Assembly (NCBI RefSeq): GCF_933775445.1
Contig: NC_065875.1
Location: 2,914,001 to 2,978,000, forward strand
Direction of reading: 5' to 3'
From: Argentina anserina
Taxonomy: Eukaryota > Streptophyta > Magnoliopsida > Rosales > Rosaceae
DNA: 64,000 nt
A program made the position numbers and the translations under genes. Shown in pieces: positions 12,026 to 24,600 of the stretch (position 1 is the stretch's first letter; the number at the start of each line of letters is the position of its first letter). The notes beneath the pieces are model-generated. The model searched no databases, was not told the DNA's origin, and saw only the letters and a program-made list of their open reading frames with translations.

Positions 12026-12430
12026 ATGGGCGGTTGTTTTAGTATTGCTTCTTCCGAAGGTGATCATCGAAGAATTAAGCGAGAAGAAGATACCAAATAC
12101 AACAACATACATGAAGATACAGAGTCTGAGAATGAAGATACAGAGTCTGTTGTTTCCTCGGTTAGCTCTGATCACATGCAATTACCAACCAACTTTGATA
12201 CCGACTATAAGAACGTGTCGTATAAGGACTGGATTCAAGCTCACCGCAACGAAAGCAGCCCACAAGGAGAAGATTCAGACTCTGATGTTTCCTCAGTTAG
12301 CTCTGATCATATGAAATTACCAACCAATTTCGATACCGACTACAAGAATGTGTCGTATAAGGATTGGATTCAAGCTCAAAGCCGTGCGGACGACAAGAAG
12401 ATCCAGACTGAATTTGAGCACTTCACTTGA
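12026..12430 (+). CDS. Small MGGC protein with a duplicated 30-residue module
   Basis: This is an intronless 134-residue frame. I do not recognise the family. The N-terminus MGGCFS is a good N-myristoylation site (Gly2) with a neighbouring cysteine (Cys4) suited to S-acylation, so attachment to a membrane is likely. A basic patch (HRRIKREE) and an acidic, serine-rich stretch follow. A 30-residue module occurs twice, at residues 43-72 and 88-117. It begins VSSVSSDHM, passes LPTNFDTDYKNVSYKDW and ends IQA, and the copies differ only at the Gln/Lys after DHM. In DNA the copies are 12152-12241 and 12287-12376, 135 bp apart. A TATA box at 11930 and an AATAAA at 12470 frame the gene. It may be a lineage-restricted signalling or adaptor protein; that role is inference. 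Confidence 0.7.
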   Translation: MGGCFSIASSEGDHRRIKREEDTKYNNIHEDTESENEDTESVVSSVSSDHMQLPTNFDTDYKNVSYKDWIQAHRNESSPQGEDSDSDVSSVSSDHMKLPTNFDTDYKNVSYKDWIQAQSRADDKKIQTEFEHFT

Positions 12431-12469
12431 TCCACTGCTTAGACAATAATTCTCGTTAAGATTCTTAGC

Positions 12470-12475
12470 AATAAA
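12470..12475 (+). terminator. Poly(A) signal of the MGGC gene
   Basis: A canonical AATAAA lies 40 bp after the stop codon and is followed by T-rich sequence. Confidence 0.5.
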
Positions 12476-12839
12476 GTTGATCGTTCTCGATTAACAGTTG
12501 CATGCATGCATACATGCTCCTTTTTTTTTTGTTTATTTTTTTATTTAGAATTTCTTTTTTATTCAGTCGAACAAGATATTTGTTATCGGTCAGCCTTATT
12601 ACATTTATTATTGTTAGTTTACTTATTATACATTTGTTAATCCGGAATTTTAGATTTATACTTTCCATCCCCTGTGCAATTTACATTTTGTCAATGTATT
12701 ATCAACTTTAAATCAGTATTGATTCCATTTGGTACGTAGAATATTGGAAGTGATGTAAGAATTGAAGAGAGAACGATGAAAATGTATAACTTTGACGGTA
12801 GGGTTAGAGTCTGACGTATTCCAATCATCGCAAATGAGG

Positions 12840-13479
12840 GTCAAGAGGGTCCCTAAGAAGAAGGAACTACTTGCTGCAATGGAGGCATCTGGTAACAGCA
12901 ATTTTATGTTTGCATGTGTCTAATGCTTTCATTTAATTCTTGTTGATAATTGTGTATATGTTGGTAGATGTGATGAAGAAGTGGGAAAGCAGCTCTTGGG
13001 GTCAGAAATTGGTTGTTCAGAAGAGAAAACTGAGCAGGACGACTGAGGCTCACCTGAGCTTCATAGGTGGGTGCTGAAGTCACCTTCTTCTTGTCCCCAA
13101 GCTTGGAGAGAAGGAAGTTATTGCTTCGAGAGATAGATCAAGCTGCTTCAGTGGTCTGGAGTGGTTGCTCAGAGCGGTCGTGGCATGGGGACAAGAAGAT
13201 GAGGATGACTTCAGCATTCATCCATGCAGCTCTTGACCTAAGATCAAGATTGGTTCTAAGCCTTTACACAATTGCATATCTTATCAACTTTAAATTCCTT
13301 TTTTATAAGAAGTGTCGTACAATTTCTCATTTAGCCACTTATTTGATGATTTTTGTAACTTTTATTGACATCCAATTTTCTTGAACTCTCCCAAAGCTGA
13401 TAATGATTTCTTATTTCAGAGGGCTAGGCTGGTGAAGAGTGAGCTTTATAATCTGAAGAAGAAGGGGGTTACAGCTTAA
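12840..13479 (+). pseudogene. RPL14: Partial ribosomal protein L14 (eL14) copy
   Basis: The first piece encodes VKRVPKKKELLAAMEAS. An intron with GT-AG borders (about 12892-12967) leads into DVMKKWESSSWGQKLVVQKRKL, the conserved C-terminal half of cytosolic L14. A later piece, RARLVKSELYNLKKKGVTA followed by TAA at 13477-13479, matches the extreme C-terminus. The first half of the protein (about 55-60 residues) is absent upstream. The join to the last piece does not keep frame: donor GTGGGT near 13070 leaves phase 1 but the last piece needs phase 0. Because introns are retained, this is a broken segmental copy, not a processed pseudogene. Confidence 0.75.
13075..13215. repeat. Short inverted repeat inside the L14 remnant
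   Basis: TTCTTCTTGTCCCCA at about 13085-13100 pairs with TGGGGACAAGAAGATGA at about 13185-13202, and TGAAGTCA/TGACTTCA extend the arms. A hairpin of about 25 imperfect base pairs with a loop of roughly 80 nt could form. Confidence 0.5.
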
Positions 13480-14678
13480 GCAATACTTCAGGCTGACAGT
13501 TTTGTCAAAGGGTTTCCTTTCAAAACAGAACCTTGTATTGTGTATCTAGCAAAACAAAGAAACACGTTTATATTTCAGAGATATCATTCATACTTGTCAT
13601 GACTCATGAGTACCTTCATTATTTTCCTCAACTCCCTTTCCGCTCTTGCTTGCTTCATGTGGAGTTTCAGTATCCTGTATGAATGTTACATGCTTTCTGT
13701 AGGTGCACACTTTGAATAGGGCGTTCTACAGTCCCATAGTCATGATCTGAGGAGATTCAATCACCATACTCAGGATGTGGCGTGGTTTCAGTTAACCACG
13801 TTAAGGGATGGTCGTGCAGTTGTCTAATAGAACTATTAGATGCAGCTGGTCGTATAGGTTCCCTGAATCATCTTTTAGATAGTATAATTCACTTGGGATT
13901 TATAGTTTTGAGTAGTTTATTGGGTGTATAGATCTACCAGCAGGTCTCAGCTTGTCTGCCTTTTTGTGGACTTCTCCACTAGAAGACTTTGAGAGCGTAC
14001 TTGCCATACCAACTATCTGCTGCCACTGAAGTTTCTAGCTATTGTCATTGAAAGCTACAAGTAGCGAATGTTGTCTGTCATTAGCTAGTAATGTTTTCGA
14101 AGTTTCATAGCTATTCTCATTGAAATCATCAGACATCAGTTTCTGTCACCGGAGTTTCGTAGGAGGGCCTCGTTGCTCTCTTTGGCATAGATGCTGTGCT
14201 CACATCATATGATTTAGGTGGTAGAAGTACTCTGAACATTTGAACAGTTAACCCCAAAGGCTTAATGAATTCAGGGTTGGTTTTGCGTTTGGTACTCAGA
14301 TGAACATACTGAATTAATTCCTAATTTCTTTACATCATTTTTTTTAAACCATTAGATGCTTGAGAAACCAAAGTGAATTAGATGCTTGTCAATGGAGAGG
14401 CAAAATAAACTGATTTTTCTTCAAGACTCTTTAATCGTTTAGGGTCACAGTTTAACTTCCAAAGAAAATAGTATAGAAGTTAGAAAAAAAAAGGGTAAGA
14501 AACCGCTTAACATAATCTTCTTAACCAAATTAAACCTCTTATTTTGTTTCGTGTGGATCAAGTCCTCATAAACCCTAACAAAGATTTTTGGTTTTCTTCA
14601 TCATCAACTACCCCAAAACCCATTCACAAAATTACATCAAATCACATTCGTAGTTCTTCACTCTTGGGTTAAATCAAC
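13480..14678. other. Intergenic region before the eIF2B beta gene
   Basis: No open frame with a recognisable domain. The last 150 bp is probably the promoter and leader of the next gene; no clear TATA box was found. Confidence 0.4.
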
Positions 14679-17425
14679 ATGGCGGAAGTTGAAGCTCTGG
14701 TTAATGAACTTGCCACCAAGTTTAGGAAACGGTAAGTTACAACATTGTTCCAAACTTCCAGGGATAAGTGGATAACACATGCATGCATAAGTCTCTATAC
14801 GAAACGGTGCGTTTAGTTACCTAATATCTGGCGGCTGTTGGTGGCTGCAGGAAGGTGGAGGGTTCGGGAGAGACTGCTCGGCTGACGGCGGAGTTGTTCC
14901 GGACTGTGATATCCCACCAGAGGGTGACGTCAGCCGTCCTTGTTGAGGTCATCAGAGATGTTGGCCAGAAGCTTATTGCTGCTAACCCTGTTGGTATGTA
15001 TGCTCTGATTTTTGTTAAAACTGAAAGGTTTTTTGGAATCTGATTGCAACATAATCTTGATGAAAATTACTAAGCCTTTAGATGGAGAATGTGTCTTGCA
15101 CAACACTGGTTTCATATAATCCAAATTTATCCCTTATTCCTATTCAAATTCCATCATTAATTACATTCTGCTACGAATCTTGATCTAGTAACATAAGAGA
15201 TTATCAAGAAGTTATTGTTAGGATATGGTCAGTCTTTTTCAAGCAATGGCTGATCAGGTGATCAGATGTAAGCTATTGCAACAGCATTAGCGAGTCTGCT
15301 GTATAGCCAGTTTAATAGCTTTTGATCTGTGTAATTGTGCCTTTGTGGTGTATATTTGTAATGGACATGTTGACTGTACGTGAAAATGCAGAGCTTGCTG
15401 TTGGGAACATTGTGAGGCGTGTTCTGCGCATCATTAGGGACAGTGACACTTCTCTGGAAGTTGAAGGATTGACTTTAATCCCTCAAGGTGATGATGGAGA
15501 TATTGTTGAGGAAGATGATAAACCATTTAAATTATCTGATGCTATTTCCCAAACAATTGTCCTGCCACCTTCGTTGGTTGCACAGCTTGAAAGCAAACCC
15601 AACTTGGTTCGCCACTTTGAGGGCAAAGGCAAGTTTCAATGCAATCTGTATGGTTTATTACATGCACTGTTATTGAAAAACATTCGTTATTTGATGCTTG
15701 CAAGACATATTTATGGTATCAATGATAAGATTTTTACATGTCTTAATACAGAAAAACCTAGGAGGTTTAATATCTATGTATTATTCAAAAGTTTATGTGA
15801 ATTTCTTACTTGTAGCAGCAGATAAAACTCTACTGAGGTGGCAGTTTAAGCACCAGATCATTGAGGAAGTTAATGATCTCATTGAGGATATAAATACTTG
15901 CCACGAATCAATCGCAGACCAGGCCTTAGAGCTTATACATCAAAAGTATAATCTCTTTTACCCAAACTAGTTTCAGTGATTGATTTCCTGCATATTGAAA
16001 CATATCTAGTGACACATTTGGTTTTCATATGTCAATCCAGTATGCAATTAGTGATGTCACTCTCTGAGTTAAAATGTTTTTGTTGTCAAACCTCATAAAT
16101 TTATGTTTCTGTTTTGATATTCAATACACAAAAAGTGTTAGCAGCAGTTGTGGATTGGAGATTTTTGTTTTCTTTAAACTGCACAATTGTCCGTGCACTA
16201 GGATGGACAACTAAAATGTGCTGAACCTTAGGTCAATTTCTTTAACTTTATTATACTAAATGCAAACTGGAACTGCTTTTTCAGTGAGGTGATACTAACC
16301 TTGGGTCATTCAAGGACTGTGAAGAACTTCCTCTATGCTGCAACGGAGAAGAAAAGATCTTTCCAGGTCTATGTGGCCGAGGGTGCTCCTAAGTTTGTAC
16401 ACAATCTGAGTCTATTCTGTTTTTAAATTATTTCTTCTTTTCTCTAATTTTTTTGCTGCTTACTTGGTGGTGTTTTAGGCATTTAGGGCTTGTGCTTGCA
16501 AATGAGTTGGCTGAAAAGCATTTGCAAATAACTGTCATTCCGGACGCATCAGTGTTTGCCATGATTTCAAGAGTTAACATGGTAATTGTGGACTTTGCAT
16601 ACTTGTTCTCTTATATTTGATCAGTGTACAATTTTAGCTGCTCTAACTTGCAGATGACATGTAGGTTATAGTCGGGGTTCATGCTGTGATGGCCAACGGT
16701 GGGATCATGGCCCCTGTTGGGATGAATATGCTTGCACTTGCTGCAAAAAGGCATGCTGTTCCATTTGTTGTGGTTGCTGGCACTCATAGGTATTGCATAA
16801 GAAAACTTGATCAAATAAGACGATGGATATTAGTTTGGATACATTAACTTAAAATTCTACTGTAAATGTGAGATTTTGCCCCCTGTTTGTATATTGTTTT
16901 CTCAATGTTGCCTTGTTTGTTTCAGTTATGTCCCCTGTTCCCAAACAATCCAGAGGTTTTGCTGAATGATATGAGAAGTCCATCTGAGCTATTATCTTTT
17001 GGGGATTTCTCAGATTGCATGGACTTTAGTGTTGGCAGTGGAGCTCCTCTTTTGCATGTTGTTAATCCTGCATTTGATTATGTGCCACCCGAGCTAGTCA
17101 GTCTTTTCGTTACTGAAATGTAAGATTTTTTCACTTCTTTTTTATTTTTTTCCATGTATTTCAAGCAGTCAATTCCCATTTCTTTGATTATTTATGACTG
17201 TTTGTACGAGTCAATCACAATAGTTTAGTACCAGCGGTATAAGTTTGGCCGTTTGGGTGTTTAACACATTGTTCTTATCATATAATAGCTGATGGCATAG
17301 CTGATATAACCAATGTTTTTCACTTCATTTGCAGAGGGGGCTACCATCCATCATACATCTATAGGCTCGTTTCGGATTATTACTCTGCTGATGATATAGT
17401 TCTGCACCAAAAACCTGCTTCCTGA
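14679..17425 (+). CDS. Translation initiation factor eIF2B subunit beta
   Basis: eIF2B is the guanine-nucleotide exchange factor that recharges eIF2 with GTP; beta is one of its regulatory-type subunits. Nine exons can be placed: 14679-14731, 14851-14993, 15392-15628, 15816-15945, 16285-16392, 16479-16581, 16665-16789, 16926-17119 and 17335-17425. Family blocks appear in order: QRVTSA…LIAANPVELAVGNIVRRVL, EEVNDLIEDINTCHESIADQ, NEVILTLGHSRTV, VYVAEGAPK, VFAMISRVNMV, GVHAVMANGG, LCPLFPNNPEVLLNDM, HVVNPAFDYVPPELVSLF and the C-terminus YRLVSDYYSADD. Intron 3 has a GC donor (AAAG/GCAAGT). The exons sum to 1184 nt, one short of whole codons; the missing base is at the exon 7/8 border (after 16789). 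The segment after QRV is a few residues shorter than usual. It is either a diverged or newly dead copy, or carries a sequence error. Confidence 0.85.
15629..15815 (+). other. GC-AG intron with tandem acceptors in the eIF2B beta gene
   Basis: The donor AAAG/GCAAGT has the strong exon match typical of functional GC donors; no GT donor nearby keeps the frame. At the 3' side TAGCAGCAG offers three acceptors 3 nt apart (after 15815, 15818 and 15821). All are in frame and would add or drop one or two codons. Confidence 0.7.
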
Positions 17426-18618
17426 AAGTTCTAACTCAATACAAATTCGTTAACTACTTTTTCTTCCTTTTTTTTTAGTTGTTATGTTTTTTGAGGGGAA
17501 TGATGGTGCTTGCAGTCTTAGTCTTCGAACATGTTCAAGTATCACAAAGTAATATAGATTTCACGATTTTCTACTTTTTGGATAAAAGGAAAGTGGAAGT
17601 TAAGTATCAATGCTTATGATCAATTGCGTAAGACAAGAGCTAGCTGTTGTGACGAGTAATCGTATGCGTGGTGTTTATGCATTCAGATCAATGTGGGGGC
17701 TTGTTTCCCATTATCATGGAGCTAGCCCTTAATGTTCTTGGAGCTGACATACAATCCCCTTTGAAGTTGAGAGTTGAGATAGTAATATTTATTTGAAGAA
17801 CACTTCATTAATATATTATAATAACATGATCTACTCAGTAATATTTTGAATCTTTTTCCATTTTCTTACACCAAATGTATAGACTATATGTTTTAATTCC
17901 AGTCAGTCGTTATTTTAATTCCTACTATAGTTAATTCACAACTAGAAGCTAAAACTAATTAGATATGAGTATGTGACAAAGCTACAAAAAAGCTAGATAA
18001 TTTTAACACCTGAGATGCAACTATGTAAGTATGTAGATACTAGCTAGTAAGATATGTACAAAAAAGCTACAAAAAAAAGAAGTATGAAAAGTATAAATAT
18101 GACGTTACAAAAGTAAAATGAAATTTTGGCCAACACTGAAAAGTAAGTCTCAAATAAGATCTGTGTTTTGTGGATAACAGCTGGGTTTTCTAGGTTTTCC
18201 TAAAATCTCAATTCCGTTTTCACTCTCACTTCTTCTCCTTCTTCCCGCTAAACCCTTCACAACAGTACACCTACTCTTCCCAACTTCACCGCCAGATCTT
18301 CGTCCCCAAAAAGGTACATGCTTTTCTCATTCTTCTTCTCATTCTTTCTTAAAGATTAGATCTTTATACAATTTGGTTGTTAAAGCTTTGAACTTTACCT
18401 AGCTTGTTCCTGTAATTGGGATACCAAAGATGTTAGCTTTCTTGGGTTTCATTTAGAATTTAAAGATATTGGAATTTGATAGTGAAATTCAAATGCTTTG
18501 TGTTGCTTGGTGCAGTGACATTCATTTTGATACGCACACCATTGAAATGAGGTAGAGAGTTGTAATTGTTTTCCATGTTCAGTTTAGAACCTTGGTTTTC
18601 GTTTTAATTGCATTTAGA
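17426..18618. other. Intergenic region with leader intron of the next gene
   Basis: It has AT-rich sequence with no gene. Near 18311 the sequence CCAAAAAGGTACATG looks like a splice donor, and TTGGTGCAG at about 18508-18516 looks like an acceptor. The U2AF-like gene therefore probably has a 5'-UTR intron. Confidence 0.45.
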
Positions 18619-21600
18619 ATGGGGAAGATGAGCAGATCATCTAGTCGGCGGCACAAAAAGGAAGGGCGTGACTGTGAGGAAGGAAGTTCTGCTAGGACAA
18701 GGCCTTTAAGCTATGAAGATATTATGCTTAGGAGGAAGGATACGAAGTTGTGTGATAATGTCGTGACTGAAGCGGTTGATTTAGGGAATGTAACGGGGGG
18801 AGGTACTGTAGAAAATGTTTCCGAGACTTTTGGACCCGAAAAGGGTGAGAGACGGGATAATGAGTTGGCTTCTGTTGTTGAAGAGCATTTGTCGGGGGAG
18901 CCAGTGAAAGAAAGCTCTGGGAAGAAAGAAACGTATAGTTCTAAGAGTCCTAAGATGGAAGAGGATGTTGTTAAAGGGAGAGTTAGAAGAAGGAATGAGT
19001 GGGAAGGGTCTAAGGATACGGCAAAACGAGATCCTAGAAGTGAAGCTAGAGGAGATAAAAATGACAGAAGAGTACATGGTAGGAGGAATATTGATAAGGA
19101 CTCAATTGATGAGTCTGTGAAGAAGCAGTCACGAGATTATTCAACAAGAAAAGAAAGGCATTTGGACCGAAGTAGAGGGGAACATGAAAGAGAAACCAAG
19201 AGGAAATACCAACGTGAACGTGACGAGAAAATCAGAGACAGATATGCTGCAAAGAAACATGATCCAGGAAACCTTCACGCTTTAGAAATTTCAGAGAGAA
19301 AGGAGAGGAAGGAATCTTCAAAATCGCTCTTCGAAGAATCAAGACACAAAAGGGGAAGATCGAGGAGTAGAGACCGTGGGAATAGACATAGGTTAAGTTC
19401 TCTCTCACCAAGGGCACATAAACATGCATTAAGTAGTTTGGGGCGTCACGGCGATATATCATCTCATTCACTCAAAGATAGGTCTGGAAGACAGCATATG
19501 GATATTGATAGGAGCAGAGTGTCTACTAATGGCTCAAGCAGCGAATATCAGCGACATGGTGAGTCTGCAAATAGGCTTGGTGGCTATTCCCCTAGGAAGA
19601 GAAGGACTGAGTCTGCTATTAAGACCCCATCCCCTCCCAATTGTTCACCTGAAAAGAAAAAGGCTAGATGGGATCCCCCCCTTGCATCCACTGGCAAGGC
19701 ATTATCTAGTTCTGTTGCTTCTCATTTTCAGTCATCAAACAGTAATGTATTGTCAAATGTACATGGGATGGCCATTTCTGTTGATGTTGCCCCAACCACC
19801 ACAACACCTATTTCTGGAGTTTCTCCCAATTCCATATTGAATAAGAAGAATGCTTCCATTGACTCTGTGCAATTGACACAGGCTACCCGGCGTCTGAGGA
19901 GGCTTCATGTTGAGAATATTCCATCTACAACCTCTGAAAACACTTTGGTTGACTCTCTTAATAATTTTTTGCTGTCTGCGGGCTTAAATCAGATTCCAGG
20001 AACACGACCATGCATCAGTTGTGTGGTAGGTTAATTTTATTTCTGAGCATGAATTGTTGATCCTTGTGATAAATATGGATACAAGTCACGAATGAAGAAT
20101 GCCTTAACTATCTGGTTTTAACTTCAGATTAACAAAGAGAAGAGGCAAGCTCTTGTGGAGTTTCTTACACCTGAAGACGCTGTGGCTGCTCTCTCATTTG
20201 ATGGCAGTTCATTCGTTGGTTCTAATCTCAAAATTAGGCGCCCTAAGGACTTTGTTGATGTTGCTGTAAGAATCTTTATCACCTTGCATCCTTTTTACTG
20301 TTTCTACTTTATTGTTAGTAGTCTAATATTATCCTTGTCATGCATGACCTACAAAATCATTTACTTGGTTAACCACTTTTTTATTGTTATTATTATTTTT
20401 AAAGAACAATGCACGGTATGCACCTATGTTTTTTCATCTAATCCAATCTTCACTTACTGGTTTGTTGTAAGCCTTTAGTACCTGTCTTATCTTATGTGTT
20501 CTGGCATGTAAGTTTATGTTAACTGCTCACAAGCACACAATGCAGAAAATACTTGGGAACTTAAACAACTGACTTAAAACATTACACTATTTGATGGAGT
20601 GTTTCCCTTTAGCTCATATTTTGATAATGTATCTGTTAATACATGCTTTCCTCTCGTCCTCTGTTCTTTTTGAAATGAAGGGTAGGATTGATGTAGAGCA
20701 GTACAAGAAAAAGAAGAGCGTTAATATCACATTGAACTTATACTCATCTTGAGTCCTGGTCCTTGTACCTTTTCTATATGATGGAGTTGGTCATAAAGTC
20801 ATCCATCAAACTAGGATTGGTCTTGCCTGTTCGATTATATATTGTGTCGCTTTGTTTGCCGACAAGTATTTTAGTGTGTTTTTGCACATTGGAGGAAGAA
20901 TCAATAGTGTTTGCTAAAATCTGACTCCGGGGATATATTACTGTAGCTGAAAAACTTATATAACAAATCAAATAATTTACTTGTCATACTACGTAAGCTT
21001 GTTTTCTGACGTTCATGTTGGAATCTCTTAAATAGGGTGTTTATGTTGGGTATGTCGTAATTCACATTCAGGATGGTGATGAAGCGACTCTTAATAAGAA
21101 GATTTCCAGGTGCAGTGACAATTTTGCTGTGCTTGCAGCTTATTCTCTTAATTATGGATTTGGCTCAATGATCTAGGTTCTTAGAATGTGAATCTTAATG
21201 ACATGGAGTAAAGGTTTGCTTTATTTGATGTTCAACATTTGAATTGCATTTGATAGAACTTTTAGGACTCATCTATGGTCTTTCCTATTGTTAGTATCTA
21301 CCGTTTTGATTTCCCAATTGATGTGCTTGACTTTCAAGCCAATTTTAGCCTTAGTCCCTTTTATGTGCTATTGTGTTTACAACTTTACCTGTTGTCATAA
21401 GCTTCTCTTGTAGTGTTCTTACAAACTCTATTCTTTATCTTTCTTATTTAAATTTCTCAGGTCCAAGCAATTCTTTTCATAGCATTGCAGACATAATGAC
21501 AATTTGTTTTGAGGGGGACATAATGACAAGTATTAAGATTATTTAAAACAACACTATGAGCTTAAACTCAACACAATCGGTGTTTATTTTCTTGTTATTT

Positions 21601-24600
21601 TGTTTCTGTGTATTGTTTTGATCAATTAATATTGAAGCATAATATTTGTTATTTAACCAACTTGTGGAGGAATGGGTGAGTAGAGATATCTAATATTGAA
21701 GCTTAGACCTTGATGGATACATTCATTTCAATATGAATTACAAGCCAATTATTACTGTGTTTCTATGTTTTGCCTTCTTGCTAAGAAAGTGGTTCATCCT
21801 TGTTAGTGTTGCCTTCTATCCTATATTCCTATTCCCTATGTAAGAACAGTTAATCTCCCCCATGTAGGTTTCATCTGTTAAACCTATGGGCTGTATCATC
21901 CAACAGTGCATAGGGGTCTATAGTATAATATGATCAGATATTTTAATTTATTTTTGTAGTACTTCTTTCTCACTCACTGAATCTCTCTCCCTCTTAATTA
22001 TAAACATCAAACACCATTTTGAGACCTGTTATTGTTGAAGATTTGGAAGTCCACAGTTTCATTGTATTTGTTTCCTGACTAGAAAGCTGAGGGCGTAAGT
22101 CTGATGAAATATTTAAGAGATTCGGCCCAACAGATGATAGTGTATGCTGACCAGTTTTTAATTGTTTGCTGGATTTGTTACATTTTCTGACTGGAGAATT
22201 AGCAGATGATAGTGTGGTGAGATATAGTCAAAAGACAATTCCGCATTGATATTTCTATATTCAAAATTTGATTTGAAAAGGTATATGAAAGGATGATTGT
22301 TTTTTCGTAATCCAAAAAGATAAAAGCTTAGTCCTGAAATTCGATTGACCAAATGTCTTTTTATGGAGACCATACTAAAAACAGAAGCTTGATTCCAATA
22401 GTTAAATGTCTAAATTCCAACAATTCACCGTCTATGCTGTGAACATGAACTATTTTTGGTTGAACTACTATCTCCTGCTGCTTTGCCAAATCTGAGGCGT
22501 GTTGTGCTTACCATCCATGGAGCAGGTTTTCAGACAGTTGCTATTTTTATGCAGACTGGTGACCCTGAGAAATCGGTGGCTGCAGCTGACAGTGTCGAGA
22601 CAATAAGTGATGTTGTGAATGATTCTCCTAACAAGGTACTTTGGTAAAACATGACATAACAATTGTATACTTAACCTCTCTTACCAAAAATTTTGGTCTC
22701 GACCTTTGTGTATACACTTGACTCATTCAGTTTAGTGGAAAATTATTTTAGATAGGTCTCAATGTCTACCCTAAAGGTAAAAGGTTGATGATGTGGTATA
22801 AACAATAGAGCAATGAATTGTTGGTGCCTGCAACAATAGTTAAGCTAATCAAACTGTTACTTTGCTAAGAGAACTCTTCTATTACAACTTTTACAATTGG
22901 AGAGTTTAGGTTTATTAGGTTGTTATCGTATCTTACATTTGAGGTTATTTACTCCTTTCAAGATTAAGGTCAATGATCATACCTAACATGGTACATATAC
23001 GTGTTATAAAAAATCTATGTAACTGTCTGTTTACTCAATTAAAATAACACTTGTGCTCTTGCTTTCCCCCTTTAAATCTGATAAGTTTTAAAAAAATCCA
23101 TGCTATTTTGGTTTGAAGATAAATTTGAATGAGTTTGTGATTCTAAGAGCTATTGTACTGGAGTTCAGTAAAATTATATTATGTTTAAACAACCTGTGGC
23201 CTTACCTAAAGGGTTGTACAAATACAAGCAAGGGAACATTTATCATCACCACTATTACCTCTAGTATTGAGGAAATTTCTGTGGATTAACATTACTGATG
23301 CTGTACATGTTTGTTGACTTTTCCTGCTAATGTGTTACCTTCATAGTTTAGGAGGTGTCAAATGCAACAATGTTGTTTGAGTCATTGAGTGTTCTTGATA
23401 TCTGGAACTTACATGTTTCCAATTTCTCTGTTTTACTGCAGATATTTATTGGTGGGATATCAAAGGCTCTTTCCTCAGAAATGGTAAATATATACAATGC
23501 TTATGATGCATTTTACTTTCTCCACCAAAACGTCATCTGCTACTGTCTTTCTGCTTTTTCCAGCTCGTCTATCTCTTCAGTGACAACCTTATTTCGCTAC
23601 TTATTTTCAGCTTCTGGAAATCGTCGGTGTCTTTGGACCTTTGAAGGCATACCATTTTGAGGCTAGTGAGGAACTTAATGAACCATGTGCTTTTCTAGAG
23701 GTAGTGAAACATTTATAGCTCGTGAAACTGAGTTTCTTTAAATTCTTTGTATGGGGTCAATGTATATGCTTACTACATTTTCCGGCTTTCTCATGTTGTA
23801 TGCTTGCTACATCTTCTGACTTTCTCAGGTTGTTGGTTACATTTTTCTTTCATTATTATTTTTCTTTTTACTGTACTGTACTGTACTATGGTATTCTTTT
23901 TCTTTACTATTTAGAGGGATTCTCTTGGAGGATTTTAAAGTCATCCGTGTGGACTTTCAAATAAATGGATGGATGAATGTTACAGATTTCTAGTTAAATA
24001 ATCATACAAGTCATCCAATTGTTGATTTGAAAGTTCTTATTTTAGAGATCCTCATTAGAGTCGCACAAGCCGTACTACTTAGAGTTCTATGTATCTTAGT
24101 TTTAGTGTGTGTACATGCGCGCGCACAATTTAGCGTATATGAGATTCATCTTCTAGAGAAGCAGCTGTTCCTTGACATATATATTGTTTGTCATCTTTCA
24201 TTATGGATTGTAAATTCGTAATGCAGGATCCGTTTCTCTTCATTTCTCTTCCATCTTTGTAGAATGTATATTCTTTTTCCCGTTTTCTTAACCTTGCTAC
24301 CTTCTGTATGTTGCATCAGTATGTCGACCAGTCAGTTACTCACGTAGCCTGTGCGGGTCTGAATGGTATAAAATTGGGAGGGAGAGTGCTAACGGTGGTT
24401 CAGGCAATTCATAGTGGATCATCCTTGGTATTAATGCCACCCTTCTTTCATAAACTTTGAGTTATCTGTATTGACTGATTTCCATTACTGATGGAAGATT
24501 TAACATATGCTAGGTAAATAGAGGAAATGTATCACTGTATGAGATCCCAGAAAATGCAAAGCCACTTCTCAAACAACCATCACATATACTAAAGCTTAGA

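Noticed and set aside
13001..13384. Independent gene at 13067-13384
   Set aside because: The frame overlaps the broken middle of the L14 remnant and its hairpin; no domain is recognisable.
21000..22400. Extra exon inside the large second intron of the U2AF-like gene
   Set aside because: Exons 2 and 3 join in phase and in family order (RPKDFVDVA/TGDPEKSV), and no conserved block is left unplaced.
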